A stretch of DNA of 64,000 nucleotides from Cenococcum geophilum 1.58 (GCA_001692895.1 KV748251.1:248001-312000), one strand, 5' to 3'. Counted from the stretch's first letter, positions 11,600 to 24,567 are shown. Program-made: numbers and translations. The notes: generated by a model not told the origin, from the sequence alone.

Positions 11600-14500
11600 C
11601 CAATTAGATAACTTTAACCAGCGGTTAAAGTTCTATAAGATCTTAACTTCTCTAAATTTCCCTTTTAACTTAACCTTTAACTCGTATATATAGAGTATTT
11701 ATATTAACAAACGTCTCTAGTGCCTTATTTAGGTTTACCTTTATTATTATATCTACTAAGTTATCTTAGCTATTAATTTATTAGATCTTAAAGAGTTTTT
11801 AATACTTATAGGACTGCTAAAGTGCTATAATATCGATTATAAGGCGCTTCTCCTTTATAGTACTAAGCTTAACTAAATACTTATAGAGGGAATATAAGTT
11901 AGTGCATACGATTATAGAGATAATAGGAAGTTTAAGTTAATTTATAATTATCTTAAGGGTAGTTCTAATTATAATTGCTATATTAACTCTACTAACTATT
12001 CTATATATCTCTAACGCTAGAACGCTTTAAGTAACGCGTTTACTCTTAGTTAAGCTTTAATAGATAAGATTGCCGTGGATTATAAAGTCATTTTCTCCGG
12101 TAGATTTGTTTACTATAATAATCTTATATCCTAGCTAGGAGCTAAAATCTTTATTATTTATAAACGATCTATTAATAAACACAAATAGCTTAGCGGTAGG
12201 AAGATTAATAGGCACGTAGAGTAGTCCCTAATTAAGATGGTTTATTTACTAGGAAAAACGCTTATTTAGGTTAAAAATATTATCCTTAGTTAGTTTCTAG
12301 TATTAGGCGGCAATAGAGAGATTAAAGGAAGCTTTAGGTTAACAGATAGAAGCTATATAAGCTCTACAAGCGCGTTACTCCACATATCCTTACTTTAGAG
12401 AATTAATATTAATAACATTAATCTTCTTACCTTAACCTTTCTAGCGTAGGGCAATAGAATCCTTATTTAGGGAAATAATACATCTATTAAAGAGTAATAG
12501 TATTATTAAATTAAGTCTTTCCTTTGGCTTTGCTATAAGGTTTACCTTTACTAGCTTATCTTCTTTAAGAGCTAAGAATTAGTCGTCTCCTAAGATAATT
12601 ATATCATTTATTTATATACCGATAATTCTAAATAAAGTTCCCGTGGCTGTAATAAGGAAGCAGGGATTAAATATAGAAGTAGTCATTAAAAGCTTCTCTT
12701 TGTGGTGCTTACTGTAAGTAGCCCACTAATAAGTTCCTGCCTCTGCGATTCTATATAGTGGCTTAAGTACAACCATAATCATATCTTTGGGATATTGGTG
12801 GCGAATTTACTCTAGAAGGTATGCTAGTATTAAGCGCTAAAGGCGTATCTCTAATTAGGTATAGGCTTAGGTAATATCTCATAAATAAACCGCTATTCTA
12901 TTCTTTATTAAGGAGGGAGCTAGCGTAACAATAACTTGCTAACTAGCTCGTTAAATTATAGGGGATTACGTAAGAATTACTTCCTTACCGTTATCATTAT
13001 AACCTTAAATAACTAGCCTTAACTTCTTAAATGGGGTATCGGTAGCTTTACCTTTAATCTTATTAACTATTCTTAACCTAAATATACAAACCCTATTAAA
13101 CTTAGTAGGGTTATACTTCTTAAACTTAAAGACTCCTCTTATAATAAGACCGTCAATCTCCTACTTATTAGATGCTTAGAAAGGAGCTCCTAAAGTTATA
13201 ATACGGCCTTTCTTTTAGAGCTGTTTTGCGAGCTTAAAGTTAACCTTCTCTTTAGCTATTATAAAGGCTATTAATAGCTTAACTCTATTCTTAATAGCGG
13301 TAATAAGTTACTCTTCAAAATTAATAAGGTGTTGGCGGTTTTATAATCCCTTTAGGCGACCTCTACCGCGTCATAGTTACGGCGTATCTACTATAGTTAT
13401 ATTAGGGTTATAGTCGCCTTCTAGGGCACGTTAATTATAGTTCTCCTCTAGGATATCTCCTAGGGTATCTTTTAAGGTATCCTATAAAGGCTTAGAACTG
13501 TTATCTTTATAGTAAGGCTTAATAATAGTTAAATAAAATTAAGTAGGTCTATAGGGCATCTAAAGAATATAAGTCTAACTATTAATTATAATAAGTTTAT
13601 ATAGGCCTAACTATTTTCCCTTTTTACGCCATACGCGTACCTTAGATTAGAGTGGCAAATTAAGCGTAGTTAAGGTGTTTAGGCCATTTCTTATTCCTAG
13701 TACGTTATTAACCTAGCGCGTGGCGTAGAGATATCACACCTTCTTTATTACCTTGTAAATCGCCTTAGCTTATTATATAATAGAGGGAGATAGTAGAGAA
13801 TTATTAGTTATTTAAAGGTAGGCGCTAAAGACTAGTAACGTAGGTATAAGCCTATCTGGGCCAGTGGTATTATTAATAGCCTTAATAGCTATCTATAGGA
13901 TAAGCTCTTCACTAGTACCCTTTAGTTTTAAAGAAATAATCTTATATACGTGGCGTAATAGCGTATAGTATTGTTCTACCTTTTTAATACTATTATGTGC
14001 CTTAACGGGGACTTCCTTAACCTTAATTGTTATTACCTTTACCTATTATTAAAACTCCATAGATAAGAAGTTCTTTCCTATATTATAAACGATTTAATTA
14101 GGGGGTCTTAGGTAGACATTAATCTAGTATAATTAAAGAGTATCCTATGTGTTCCTAGCTAATATATCTTTTAAAAAGCGTGCGGCTTAGAAGGAGGTTA
14201 AAAAGTCAATAACTTAGAGTACTAGCTTGCCGCTAAGATATATAACATCTATAATAATATAAAAGTTAAAGTTATAGTTATCTTTAAGGGTAAACTTAAA
14301 TTGGCCGGGGGACTTCTAGTTTATTTAACAGTAATAGCAGTACTTTATAAGATGTTTAATCGCCTTAACCTTAACTTCATAACCTACTTATTAAAGAACC
14401 CTAAGTAGTTAGTAAACAGATAGGTGGCTAAAACGACGATATAGTTAACATAGCTCTAACTTAGTTAAGTAACTCTAAGTAACGCTCCTTTCTAACTATT

Positions 14501-17030
14501 AAAGGAGCAACTAAGGGTGACCCTATTTGCGTATAACGGGCACCCAATTATCTCCCTAAATAAGTATATTCTTAAGGTTGTTAAGCTTAACGCCTAATTT
14601 ATTTATATTTTGGATATAGAATAGAAATAGGGTATTTATGGGAATAATATAGAAAGTAATATATCCTAACGGGGTTTGGACCTTAATTATACCGAGAGAG
14701 ATTATAGTACCCTTACTAAAGCGAATTGTATATTGGCCTACCGTTAATTAGTTAATCTAGATAGAACTATTAAGCTGCTAAAGAGCTCGGACTTAAGATT
14801 CTCCTACTATAGATACTTCTGCGGCTCTAGTATCTGGTATAATACCATAAAAGACGTTCGCTAAGTATCTGTTATTAAAGGAGAACGCAGAACTTTCCTT
14901 TAGCTTATTAAAGATATCTAACCTTATAATAGAATGGAGCGTAGATTAGTTATTAAGGATAGCAACGGTTTGTGCGCTATTTACCTTACTATACTTAGTA
15001 AAGTATTAGTTGGGAGAGTAGTTCTTAATTTTTATATTTATAAGGAGCTGTTTAGCCTTGTTAATCTTACCCTTAAGATCTTCTTCACCTTTATATTAAA
15101 TTAGGAAGCTTTAGAAGTAGGTTATAGTGACTTTTTAGTTTCTAACGTTTCGTGCACTTTAGCGAAACTTATTATATACCTCCTTTTATCTATTAAGGGG
15201 GTGTCTAGTTAACTAGTAATTTGGCTTTTTATAAATATAGTATTTCTTCTACTAATTATTACGAAATAAACCTCTATAAGGACCTCCACAATTACTTTAT
15301 AGTTAACGTTAATCGTACCCTCTACCGTATCCCCTACTACAACCACTATATATTTAATTAGTCCAGTTATAATTATGTTGGTCAGCCAGGTCGATTAAAG
15401 TAGGTTAAAGTTAGGCGTTAAATTGCTATACTTCTTAAGAGCGTAGGGCGGTACTAATAAAGGATCTTAATTAAGTATATATTCCTTTATAAGTACTTAT
15501 AGAGTTAAAGAGAGTAAGGTTATATTTTTTAATACCTTAGTATACGCTAATAACTTAATTACATAAGCTAAAGTTCTCTTAATATAATTTGGATAAACCA
15601 TACTAAATTATCTAGAGTTAATTAAAGAGCTTTTAAAGATAATTAAGTTAAGAGGCACCTGGGTTTATAGCAATAATTTTTAAGAAGGTAGTCTCTCTCT
15701 ACTCCAATATATACTGCTACTTATTCTCCTCTATTTTAAAGTAGCATCTTATTTTATATATTATTTAGTTAAAATTGTATCCTTTTCCTACTAAACGATT
15801 ATAATAGAAGGTACTAGCTCGGCCCTTAAGCATAACTAAATAAGCAATATGGTATTAATTGGGTTTTAGTTTAACCTTCTGGTAATAGTCATAGAAGATA
15901 CATAACTTTGAATTAAGGATATTATACAGTTCTCTGCTAAACTTTTTCTCCTATTCTAAATAGAGCTTTATAAGCTCTATAAGCATTTTTAAGGTGCCTC
16001 CAATTAGTATTTAGCTATATTATATTATAGGCTGTAATAGTAATATAGATCTAGTTAGCGGAGTTTAAAGGTTATTAAACCGCGAAGTAAGGGGATTTTA
16101 TACTTATTAGGGGTTATTAATTAAGGCTATAGGTTAAGCTAGTTAATATAGGGGAGTTAAAGATAGAGGTGGAGGCGATAGATATAGAATATTAGAACTT
16201 ATACCTAGAGTAATAGAGTTAAAACGTGTCTCTAGTAGTGTATTACTTAGGTTCTATTATAATTTAAGCTTCTTTATAGTGCGTAGTTAGTGCTTAATCT
16301 CTTATAGAGTCTATTTATACTCTTCCTTTACATTAATAACGTGTTCCTAAATATTATCCCTAATACTACCCCCATCTATAGGGATAAATACTCTATACTC
16401 CCAAAGGAAGTTATAGAAGTCCTATATAATATCTTTATTTATAGGAACCTATATTTCCTTTATTTATTTAATAAAGTCCTCCTTTATACAATACTATAGC
16501 GCGGTATTATTATATTTACTATCTTTATAGTGTTCCATACGGTATACTAAGAATCTATTTAGGTTCTATTGCTTAGCAGTTACAAAGTTAGTTATAGCTT
16601 TATCCTATATCTCTGGGTTAATATCTTTCTTATATTTCTTTAGATAGGTTAACGCTATAGTAGGTAGAATCAACAAGGTGTTATACGTTAAAGGTAGGCA
16701 GGATTTTTGGTTTTATAGAATTTTGTAGGTTTACTGTCTAAAGGTGGGCAATTTAAGATGTTATTCAACGCGTTTTAGACATCAACTTGGGACCTTAGGT
16801 TTAGTAACACTTCTAACCTAAAGTACTTAACCAAATCTTTATAAACGTAATTGTTCTGCGTAATAGACGCAACTTAGTATCTCCTAGTATTTAGTAACAC
16901 TTCTATTACTAGTTTTCCGCAAGTTTAAGGTAGTATAGTATCGCCGGGATCCATTCCATATAAGCGCATATGGCACCCCTATACGAGACTGTCTTTTCTA
17001 TTAATAACCTAGCTGCTCTATAGTTAACTG
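11600..17030 (-). pseudogene. copia element 1 gag-pol (RIP-inactivated)
   Basis: Reading the minus strand, gag lies roughly at 17000-15200. The integrase core is at about 14350-13900; it shows a VDVMYL-like first Asp region, a GPPNxIV..IGKNF region and the AHNS..KVE region around the third acidic residue. Reverse transcriptase is near 13500-12400, with a YVDD-type box near 12620 (now read V*INDII) followed by a LGDD segment. RNase H is near 12300-11650 with an INRSFINNKD..SQLGY-type segment. The integrase-before-RT order identifies Ty1/copia. Stops fall at Gln and Trp codons. Confidence 0.82.
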
Positions 17031-17050
17031 TATATTTAACCACTAATCAG

Positions 17051-17224
17051 TGTTGGTGTTATAGGGTAACTCACCAATGCTACTCAAGTAGATATAGTGA
17101 ATGTTAGTTAATAAAGCTTATTATTTAGAATTAGGGGGTGGGTAAGGAACCTAAGGTTCCTTACTACACTAGTGCTGTGGCGACACGTAACGACACGTGA
17201 CGACCGCTTACCTTATTCCCAACA
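17051..17224 (-). repeat. 5' LTR of copia element 1
   Basis: This is the second 174-bp terminal repeat. On the minus strand it is followed by CTGATTAGTGGTTA, the presumed primer-binding region. The related derivative at 53468-55928 has the same bases after its 5' LTR. Confidence 0.85.
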
Positions 17225-18330
17225 GTTATAAGGATATAGACGATAAAATATAGTACAAAGTAAAGTAAATAGGCTATAATAAGACTACCTAGGAGCTACT
17301 AGAGAACCTAAAGAACGCTATAGGAAAGGTATAGGAGTATTAAAAGAGAAAAGGTTAGGTAATATTAATAAACGGAAATCGCTAAAGAACGAGCCACCTA
17401 AGGGGGACCTAGGAAGAGCGACTACTAAACTACTTAAAGTTATTTCCTTCTCTATTAAAAGAGAATCTATTCTTTTATTACCAAGTTTCTATAGACCTTA
17501 TTCTATAAGTTTCCACTCCTTAAAATAAACTTTCTTACGAACTTTCTTAAAATAAAGTAAATAAGCAGACGCCGCAATATAAGCGTTTAGGGCCTTCTAT
17601 TCCGTATTTTAAGAATATTTAAGCTTCGCAAGGGCCTATACTAGGTTACTATTAAGCTTTATAGCAGTAAATTAAACACAAAACCCTATAATAAATTACT
17701 TAGGGAACTTAGAGACTATTAAGAGTTATAAGACACGCACATTTAGTATTAGAGGTAGAGTGAATATTATAAAATAATTAAATGTTTGCCTTAGTGCACT
17801 CTAAATAAGAAGAGGGTTATTAAGATAAAGGACTTACTAACGTAATATAAACTAACCCCTTTTTCAAATAACGAGAACACGGAGATGGTATTATTTTACT
17901 AAGTAATAATATTACAGTAATAGTGCGGGCATAACGTTGCGCGTATAAAGAAGAAGAGGCTTTAGGTATTATAAGTAATAATATTAACCAAATTAATTAA
18001 GCGGATATTATACCTCTAGTAAATAACTTAGAGATACTAGGTATCTTTAAGGACAAAAATAGAGAGGAGGGAGATAGTGTTATAAACGCTTTAAGTATAA
18101 TGTTATAACTACTTAAAGAAGAGTTAGAAGAAGCTAGTTAGTTAATATAAGCACGGTCCAAAATAAAACCCGTGGAACTATATAATAAGGAATAGTAGCT
18201 AAGGTTATATAACGTGCTACGTATTAAACGCGAGGAACGAAAGGAACTTATATACCTTATATATAACACGTATATTATATATAAGGAGAATTTTATAGGA
18301 GTATAGTTGTGTATTTAAGGACCCTTAGTC
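17225..18330 (+). pseudogene. Ty3/gypsy element A, chromodomain and 3' extension
   Basis: Gypsy A resumes after the copia insertion with a chromodomain-like segment (about 17240-17330; the damaged motif Y-K-V-K-I-G-Y-N-K-T-T is clear in copy B). The same frame continues about 330 codons more, broken only by Gln-type stops, through a charged helical part (GIFKDKNREEGDSVINAL near 18040) into the U3 part of the 3' LTR. The opposite strand of 17330-17720 also reads as a plausible lysine-rich helical protein (KKVYFKEWKLIE near 17500). Four copies (A, B, C, D) share this. Which strand is coding cannot be decided from sequence alone. Confidence 0.6.
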
Positions 18331-18498
18331 CCTACCTAGATAATTCCTTCCTTATAGTAATTCTTAGAATACAATTAGAGTTAATCTATTAGGTAACCAC
18401 TCCATTAGTTGTTATTACGTTATTAACTTACTTGTATTACCTATATACCTAGCCTATTAACAAGTCTACCGTAGTTCTTACTGCAAGGCTCCGTTATA
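18078..18498 (+). repeat. 3' LTR of gypsy element A
   Basis: This LTR of about 421 bp starts TGTTATA (from TGTTACGG) and ends CCGTTATA (from CCGTTACA). It is preceded by the purine-rich tract AGAGAGGAGGGAGATAG. Homologous LTRs lie at 24146-24567, 52223-52646 (inverted), 56332-56754 and 63857-64000. Confidence 0.88.
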
Positions 18499-18935
18499 AA
18501 AAGGAAAAGAGGCGCTTTTCCTATTTTTAAGTAGGACAGGGATAGCTACTAGAAAGTAGCTAATAACAGTAGGATTTATAGAAGGAGGTAACTCCTACTA
18601 GGCTTCTAGTAAAGAGATATTAATAAGTAAAAGGACAGAATCAAATTACAAAAGGATAGGGAAAGGCGTTAGGATTTCTTATTTCTTATAGTTTTCTACC
18701 GTTTTCTTATTACCTAGTAATTGCTTATAACTTAGTATTTTACTAAGGAACTATAAACCCCTAGTTTAGGGGCTTATAAACTACTAGGATATAGTTACTA
18801 GTATATATTAAGCTACCCTAAGGGATTTATATATATAGGACTATAGCGCTATAGCCTAGAGGCTGCATGCGTAGTATTATACGTAGTATAATACAACGGA
18901 TATAAAATAAAAAATAAAATAAAAATAAAAATAAT
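18499..18935 (+). mobile_element. 5'-truncated poly(A) retroposon of the 45.4-kb family
   Basis: From about 18793 to 18905 the sequence matches the 3' end of the retroposons at 45396-46819 and 46944-48545, including the segment GCCTAGAGGCTGCATGCGTA. It is followed by an A-rich tail (18898-18935). Homology is lost upstream, so the copy is 5'-truncated or belongs to another subfamily. 18499-18790 shows no recognisable gene; a short inverted repeat around GGAAAAGAGGCGCTTTTCC (18503-18521) is visible. Confidence 0.55.
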
Positions 18936-18989
18936 TGCGAGAAGTTTCTTATTATAGATCTTATAGTTATATTTTTATAGTATAAGCTT

Positions 18990-20900
18990 AAACAAATAGA
19001 ATGCGACTAGGTAGAGGAGACCGTTATCGCCTATCTAAGAAAAAATACCTACATTAACGTAGTTTAAGGAGTTAGTCTTAAGATAGAGTTATTATTCTAG
19101 TATAAAGTGAGCTAAAATAGGTGCTTTGGTAAAAGTATCTTTAAGGTCTTAAAATACCTTCTTATATTTAGGCGTCCAGATAAAATATAAATTTTTTTTC
19201 TCTTTCTTTTGCGGAAAGGCCCTTTATTTACATTATTGCTATAAGTAGTACTATATTACCCAAGAAGTTATATATAAATTTTTAATAGAAGTTAGCAAAA
19301 CTAAAGAAAGCTTTACGTCCTTAATACAGTTAGGGGTTTGCTATTTAGTAATTATATATACCTTCTTAGGGTTTATACGGACACCCTTAATAGTAACGAT
19401 TAGTTTAAGGTATTTTACTTTTATAACTAAGAATTTGCACTTCTTTAAATTAATATAAAGTCCTATGTCCCTAAAGCGCTATAGGACCTTTTAAATATAC
19501 TTAGTATACTTAAAAGGGTCGTTGCTATAAATAAGTATATTATCTAGGTACGTAGAGCAGAAGTCGTTAAGGTAGTTCCGTAGGGCGTTATTAATATAGC
19601 TTTAAAAGCTGCCTAGGCCGTTATATACGCCAAAGGGTATAACAGTATATTTAAATTGGCTAAAGCGAGATATAAATGCGATTTTCCATTTATTACCTTT
19701 CCGTATTTAAAGGCGGTTAAAGGCAGTAATAATATTAAGCTTAGTATAGATTTTGGCTTAGTTAAGCCGCTTAAAAGTTTTATATATAAGCGGTACGGGG
19801 TATTAGTTCTTAATTATAATAGCGTTAAGTCTTCTATAGTTAACGTAGAATTAAATACCTTTTTTTAGCTTCTTAGTAAGGAGGATAGAGGCGGCTACTA
19901 GGGATATACTAGGATAAATAAACCCTTTATTAAGGTGCTCGTTAATATATTTTTTAATAACTAGAAGTTCTTCTTTTAATATTAAATAGGGTCTCTTATA
20001 GGGTAGCTTTTTTCCTTATTTAATATTAATAGCATAGTTATTAGGTTAATGTGGGGGGAGTATATCTACGCTCTTTTATAAGCATACGTTAATAAAGTTA
20101 TAGTACCTCTTAGGGAGGAGCTTACGGAGTTCCTTATTAGTAAGTCCCTTTTTAAGCTTTATAAACTTTTTAAAGTCTAAAGGTAAAAGTCCGTAGAGTT
20201 TTACAGGGGCATCGTTTTCTAGGAGGTTGACTATATCTATCCTATTACTATAGAGGATATAGTTTTGTTCTTTATTAAGCATATATAGTTATAATTAAGA
20301 GGCTATAGTAATAGTTTAGCCTTTTCTATATACTATGCGATAGAAGGCTATAACACTTATATAATAGTAGTTAGTTATAGGTAAAGTAATAAGGGGTTCC
20401 TTAAGTTAGTATCTTAGGGAGTATATAAAGGCGGCTAGGCTATATCCTAGGCAAGTCTCTTTATAGTATTTAGAGTTAAATATTACTTCTCTCTTTTTCT
20501 AGTTAATGGCGGAGTTATATTATTTAAGTTAGTTTATTTTAAGGATAATAGGGTAGTTAGCAAGTAGTATAATATAGGCCTAGAGCTCTTCCTAGTGCCT
20601 ATTTATATCTAGGTAGAGTTATACTATATAGGTAATCTTCTATATAGTATAACTACTATTAGCAAGTAATAGGGCGCGGGCTTTAGTAAGGGGTAAGGTA
20701 GGTAGGTTATAAGTGCGTATAAATTAGGTATCTATAAATTTATTAATAGCTCTGTAATTAATTATAGAATGGCTTTTATACTGTTTTTTGGCAGTAATTC
20801 CTATTATAGGTAAAACTATCTATTTCTGTCTATTTATCTTTACTAAGTTATCTATTAAGCAGGCCGATATATAGATCCCCTTATTATTAGGGCGTCCTAA
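18990..20900 (-). pseudogene. gypsy element E protease and reverse transcriptase
   Basis: The protease (about 20770-20440) keeps a NKFIDTQFI-like segment after the lost DSGA core, then LPTLPLTKARALLLA and the downstream LANYPIIL segment. Both are typical of fungal Ty3/gypsy retropepsins. The reverse transcriptase follows (about 20090-18990) with an ILPPH-type entry, a VLFGVYN segment (from the FGLxN box) and the catalytic box YLDDILIYSN intact near 19540. A stop-free stretch at 20076-20282 is the linker before RT, not a separate gene. RIP stops occur throughout the rest. Confidence 0.78.
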
Positions 20901-20999
20901 CCTACAACTTAGGCTAAGATTTAGCATTTTCCGTTTCCGTATCTAACTCTACTGCTATTACTACGTCTTTGTCTTATATGGTAGTAGTATATAGCGACC

Positions 21000-22640
21000 T
21001 ATTTAGTGTTTAAGGTACTAGATTAAGTATTAGGCGTCAGCTACTAAACCTAGCTATTAGGCAGTTTAGGCCATAGCTATAACAGCCTTCTTAACGGCAT
21101 TTATAGCAACGCCTTAGCTTTTAGAGTAGCTTATATTCTCTATCTAGTAGTTTTTATAGGAAGGTTAGTATAGAGAGGTTAATATTAGGACCAGTAGTAT
21201 TGTTTAGGGTAGTAGGAGTTAGTAGTTTAATAGGTCTGGAAGGCTTCTATAAGGAGGTCTTTAGGTATAGGTTTATAGTAGCGATTTAGTTTAGTCGTTG
21301 TTTAATCTTTTATAGGGCTGCTATTATATTATAAACATCATTATAATTGTAGCTAGCGGCTGCGTAACTAAGGCGATAAGTAACTTTTTTAAGAAGATCT
21401 TCCTAGTCTTTAGTATTATCTTAGGTAAGAACTCTAGTATATTCCTAAAAGTTAACATAGAACTTATTAAATAATTTAGTAGGACTTATCTTTATAGCAC
21501 GTAGTTTAGCTTAACTAGTGACCACTAGGCTATAGTCGCGGTATATTTAGTTAAGGTTATTAAGGACTTTTTAGTAGGACTACTATTTTTAAGGACTGCT
21601 AGTATTCTATTAAGCAAAGAGCCTATTAAATAGGATGCCCTTTATTTGCCCAATAATATAGCTAATTTTAGCATCTTTTATAGGGAAAAGGCAGGCGCTC
21701 TAGGCTAGTTTTTTAAGGATTTATATCTTTTAGTGGCTGTATTTCTTACGGTCACCTTTAAAGATTAAGGGATTAGGGTAGCGTATATTAGACCCTATAA
21801 TAGCAGTTTAGGTTTAGTTATTATAGCTTTTATCATTACTACTATAGTAGGGGTTCCTATTAAGCGAAGCTGCTTAGTACTAACTCTTTATTAAGCGTTA
21901 AGTAGATAAGGTTACTAGGGGCATAGAGATATAGATAGCGTTATATACAGTAGAGGGGTGTTTAGTATTATTACAAATACGCTTATTAAGCTAAGATTGT
22001 AGGTATTTAATTATACCCTCTCTTTTAGTAACCGTTGTAATAAGTATAATCTTAGCCTTTTTTAATTGTTAGATGTCGCGTTTAGACACGTAAAGGTCGT
22101 CTTTAATCTCTTAGCATATATTATTAGTAAGCGCCTTATAAGCTTATAGGTCTTAGATAATATTATAATCTTAGGTAGTATATATCTTAGCTCGTATAAG
22201 CTTTAAATAATAGTTCTGTAAAAGGCGGTAGTATTTATTAGGTTTTTATATTACTATTTTTATAAATATCTCAGCGTCTCATATCTTAATCTTAATGAGT
22301 AATAGCCCTTTAGCTTATTTGTCTATAGTTATATAGTTAATAAAAGATAAGATATTATTAATGTCTACCTTATTAAGATTATTGTAGTTTTTTAAGCCGC
22401 TAGGCTTCCCTTTAGGGGTTAAGGCTAAGGCTAATAAATTAAATCCTTTTGGGATTAATTGGCGTTATGGGTTTAATATAGGTATTAGATTGTTCTTTAA
22501 GTTTAATATAATAGCTAGTAAGGAATTTTATTATACTATTATTAGTTCTTTAGAGGTATAAAGTAGGAAACATACTGCTTTTAGTAGCGCCTATAGTATT
22601 ATAGAGATATAGAATTAGTTATAGGCTAAGCGTTAATAAT
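21000..22640 (-). pseudogene. gypsy element E gag region
   Basis: This minus-strand stretch lies between the LTR-like end and the protease, where gag is expected. Long Lys/Asn-rich frames interrupted by RIP stops are visible, but I could not place a zinc knuckle with confidence. The call rests on position within element E. Confidence 0.4.
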
Positions 22641-22743
22641 AAAAAAGCGTAATATAATGTTATAGGACGGGGGCAATAGCTATAGAGCGTATGTATTTAA
22701 GGAGTCTATAAGACGTTATATAATCAATTATAAGGGTTAAAGG

Positions 22744-22850
22744 TGTAAGAAAGTAATATACCTACGTGTAGCTGACGTAAGCTATACGTAAGGTATATAT
22801 AAGAGCACGGGGCTCTTCTATAGAGGCCCCTACGGTAGGGTTCCGTAATA
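22744..22850 (-). repeat. Putative short LTR of gypsy element E
   Basis: Read on the minus strand, this 107-bp block starts TATTACGG (from TGTTACGG) and ends CTTTCTTACA. It contains a GAGCCCCGTGCTCTT palindrome. It sits where the 5' LTR of E should be and abuts gypsy fragment D at 22851. No second copy is in the window, so the LTR call is tentative. Confidence 0.4.
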
Positions 22851-24145
22851 GGGTATAAGTTAAGAATATTATTATCGCTATATTAAGTAAAGAAAATAAG
22901 TAGTATAGCTAAAGAAAGAATAAAGACGTTAATAAATCTTTATATAGACCTTATAGAAACAGCTAAACTAGTACAGCAAAGGATAAAAAGGTATTATAAT
23001 ACTAAGAGATCTAAAGGACTAAATCTTAAGGAGGGAGATAAAGTATAGCTACTATATAAAAATTTCAAGAGTTAATAACTTAGTAAGAAGTTAAACTACG
23101 TTAGATTAAGACCTTTTAAAATTATATAGATAATTTCACCAGTTATATTTAAGTTAAACTTACTAGCTAAGATAAAGATCTACCCTATATAGTATATTAT
23201 AATACTAGAGCCAGTATATAGGAATATTAAGCTACTAGTTTATAAGGAAGACATATATAGAGGGTAGAAAGAAAATAAATAGTAAGTTTTAAAGATTATT
23301 AGATATAAGGATATAGATAATAAAATATAGTATAAAGTAAAATTAATAGGCTATAATAAGACTACCTAGAAACTATTAAGTAACCTAAAGAACGCTATAG
23401 GAAAGGCATAGAAGTATTAAAAAGAAAGTAGGTTAGGAAGTATTAAAAAAGGATTATTAAAGGACGAGTTACCTAAGGGGGACCTAGGAAGAGCAGCTAC
23501 TACATTACTTAGAGTTATTTCCTTCTCTAAAGATATTACTCTCTTATTGCCTAGCTTAGCTAGACTATATTTTATAAGTTTCTACTTCTTAAAACAGACC
23601 TTCTTATAAACCTTTTTAAGATAAAATAGATAAGTAGATGCAGTAATATAGGCCTTTAGAGCCTTTTGCTCTATATTATAAGAACGCTCTAACTTAATAA
23701 AAGCCTAAGTTAGCTTACTATCTAGCTTTATAGCGGTAGATTAAATATAAAACCCTATCATAAATTACTTAGAGAACTTAAAAACTACTAAGAATAATAA
23801 AACGTATATACTTAGCGTTAGAACAAAGCAAATATCGTAAGATAATTAAATATTTACTTTAGTGCACTCTAAATAAAAAGGGGGTTACTAGGAGGAAGGA
23901 CTCACTAATATAATATAGACTAATCCCTTTTTCGCATAACAAGAACATAGAGACAGCATTATCTCACTAAGTAATAAAATAGCAGTAATAGTATAAGCAT
24001 AACATTGCGCTTATAAAGAGGAAGATGCTTTAGGTATAATAAGTAGAGATATTAACTAAATTAATTAGACGGATATTATATCTCTAGTAAATAACTTAAA
24101 AATATTAGGAATCTTTAAGGACAAAGATAAAGAGGAGGGAGATAA
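22851..24145 (+). pseudogene. gypsy fragment D (integrase end, chromodomain, extension)
   Basis: The sequence enters the gypsy A/B family in the integrase C-terminus (compare element B from about 62558) and continues through the chromodomain (near 23330) and the long 3' extension to its LTR. Upstream gypsy sequence is absent because element E abuts it. RIP damage is heavy. Confidence 0.82.
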
Positions 24146-24567
24146 TGTTATAGACGCTATAAGCATAATATTACAACTACTTAGAGAAGAGTTAAAAGAA
24201 GCTAGTTAGTTAATATAGGTATAGTCTAGGATAGAGCCCGTAAAACTATATAATAAGAAATAGTAACTAAGGTTATATAATATTATACGCATTATATACG
24301 GTATATAAAGGAAATATACGTATAATATATATAAGACGTACTTTATATACAGGGGAGGATTTTTTAGGAGTATAGTTATATATTTAAAGGACCTTAGTCC
24401 CTACCATAAATAGTTCTCTCCTAATAGTAAATCTTAGAATATAATTAGAGTTAATTTATTAGTTAACTACTCTACTAGTTATTATTACATTGTTAATTAA
24501 GTTTAATATCTATACACCTAACCCATTAATAAATCTACCGTAGTATTTCCTATAAGGTTCCGTTATA
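24146..24567 (+). repeat. 3' LTR of gypsy fragment D
   Basis: This 422-bp LTR is homologous to 18078-18498 and begins TGTTATAG after the purine tract AAAGAGGAGGGAGATAA. It ends CCGTTATA. The DUF3435 pseudogene starts about 130 bp downstream. Confidence 0.85.

Larger units (their letters stand above)
11134..17224 (-). mobile_element. Ty1/copia element 1, complete with LTRs, minus strand
   Basis: Two 174-bp direct repeats (11134-11307 and 17051-17224), starting TGTT and ending AACA, bound the element. The 5-bp duplication GTTAT (11129-11133 and 17225-17229) flanks it, and joining the flanks restores gypsy A. Internal order on the minus strand is gag, integrase, reverse transcriptase and RNase H, the Ty1/copia order. 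All frames carry RIP stops. The 3' untranslated region (11308-11530) and LTR are related to those of the short derivative at 53468-55928. Confidence 0.88.
18936..22850 (-). mobile_element. Ty3/gypsy element E (second family), partial, minus strand
   Basis: On the minus strand this runs from a short LTR-like end at 22744-22850 through gag, protease and reverse transcriptase. It is cut off at its 3' side: no integrase or second LTR is seen before 18936. Codon-level similarity to element A is low, so it is a different gypsy family. Gypsy A, with its 3' LTR end at 18498, may have displaced the missing part to beyond the left edge of the window. Confidence 0.7.

Noticed and set aside
19656..19868. 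Plus-strand 70-residue frame
   Set aside because: It is antisense to the reverse transcriptase of gypsy element E.
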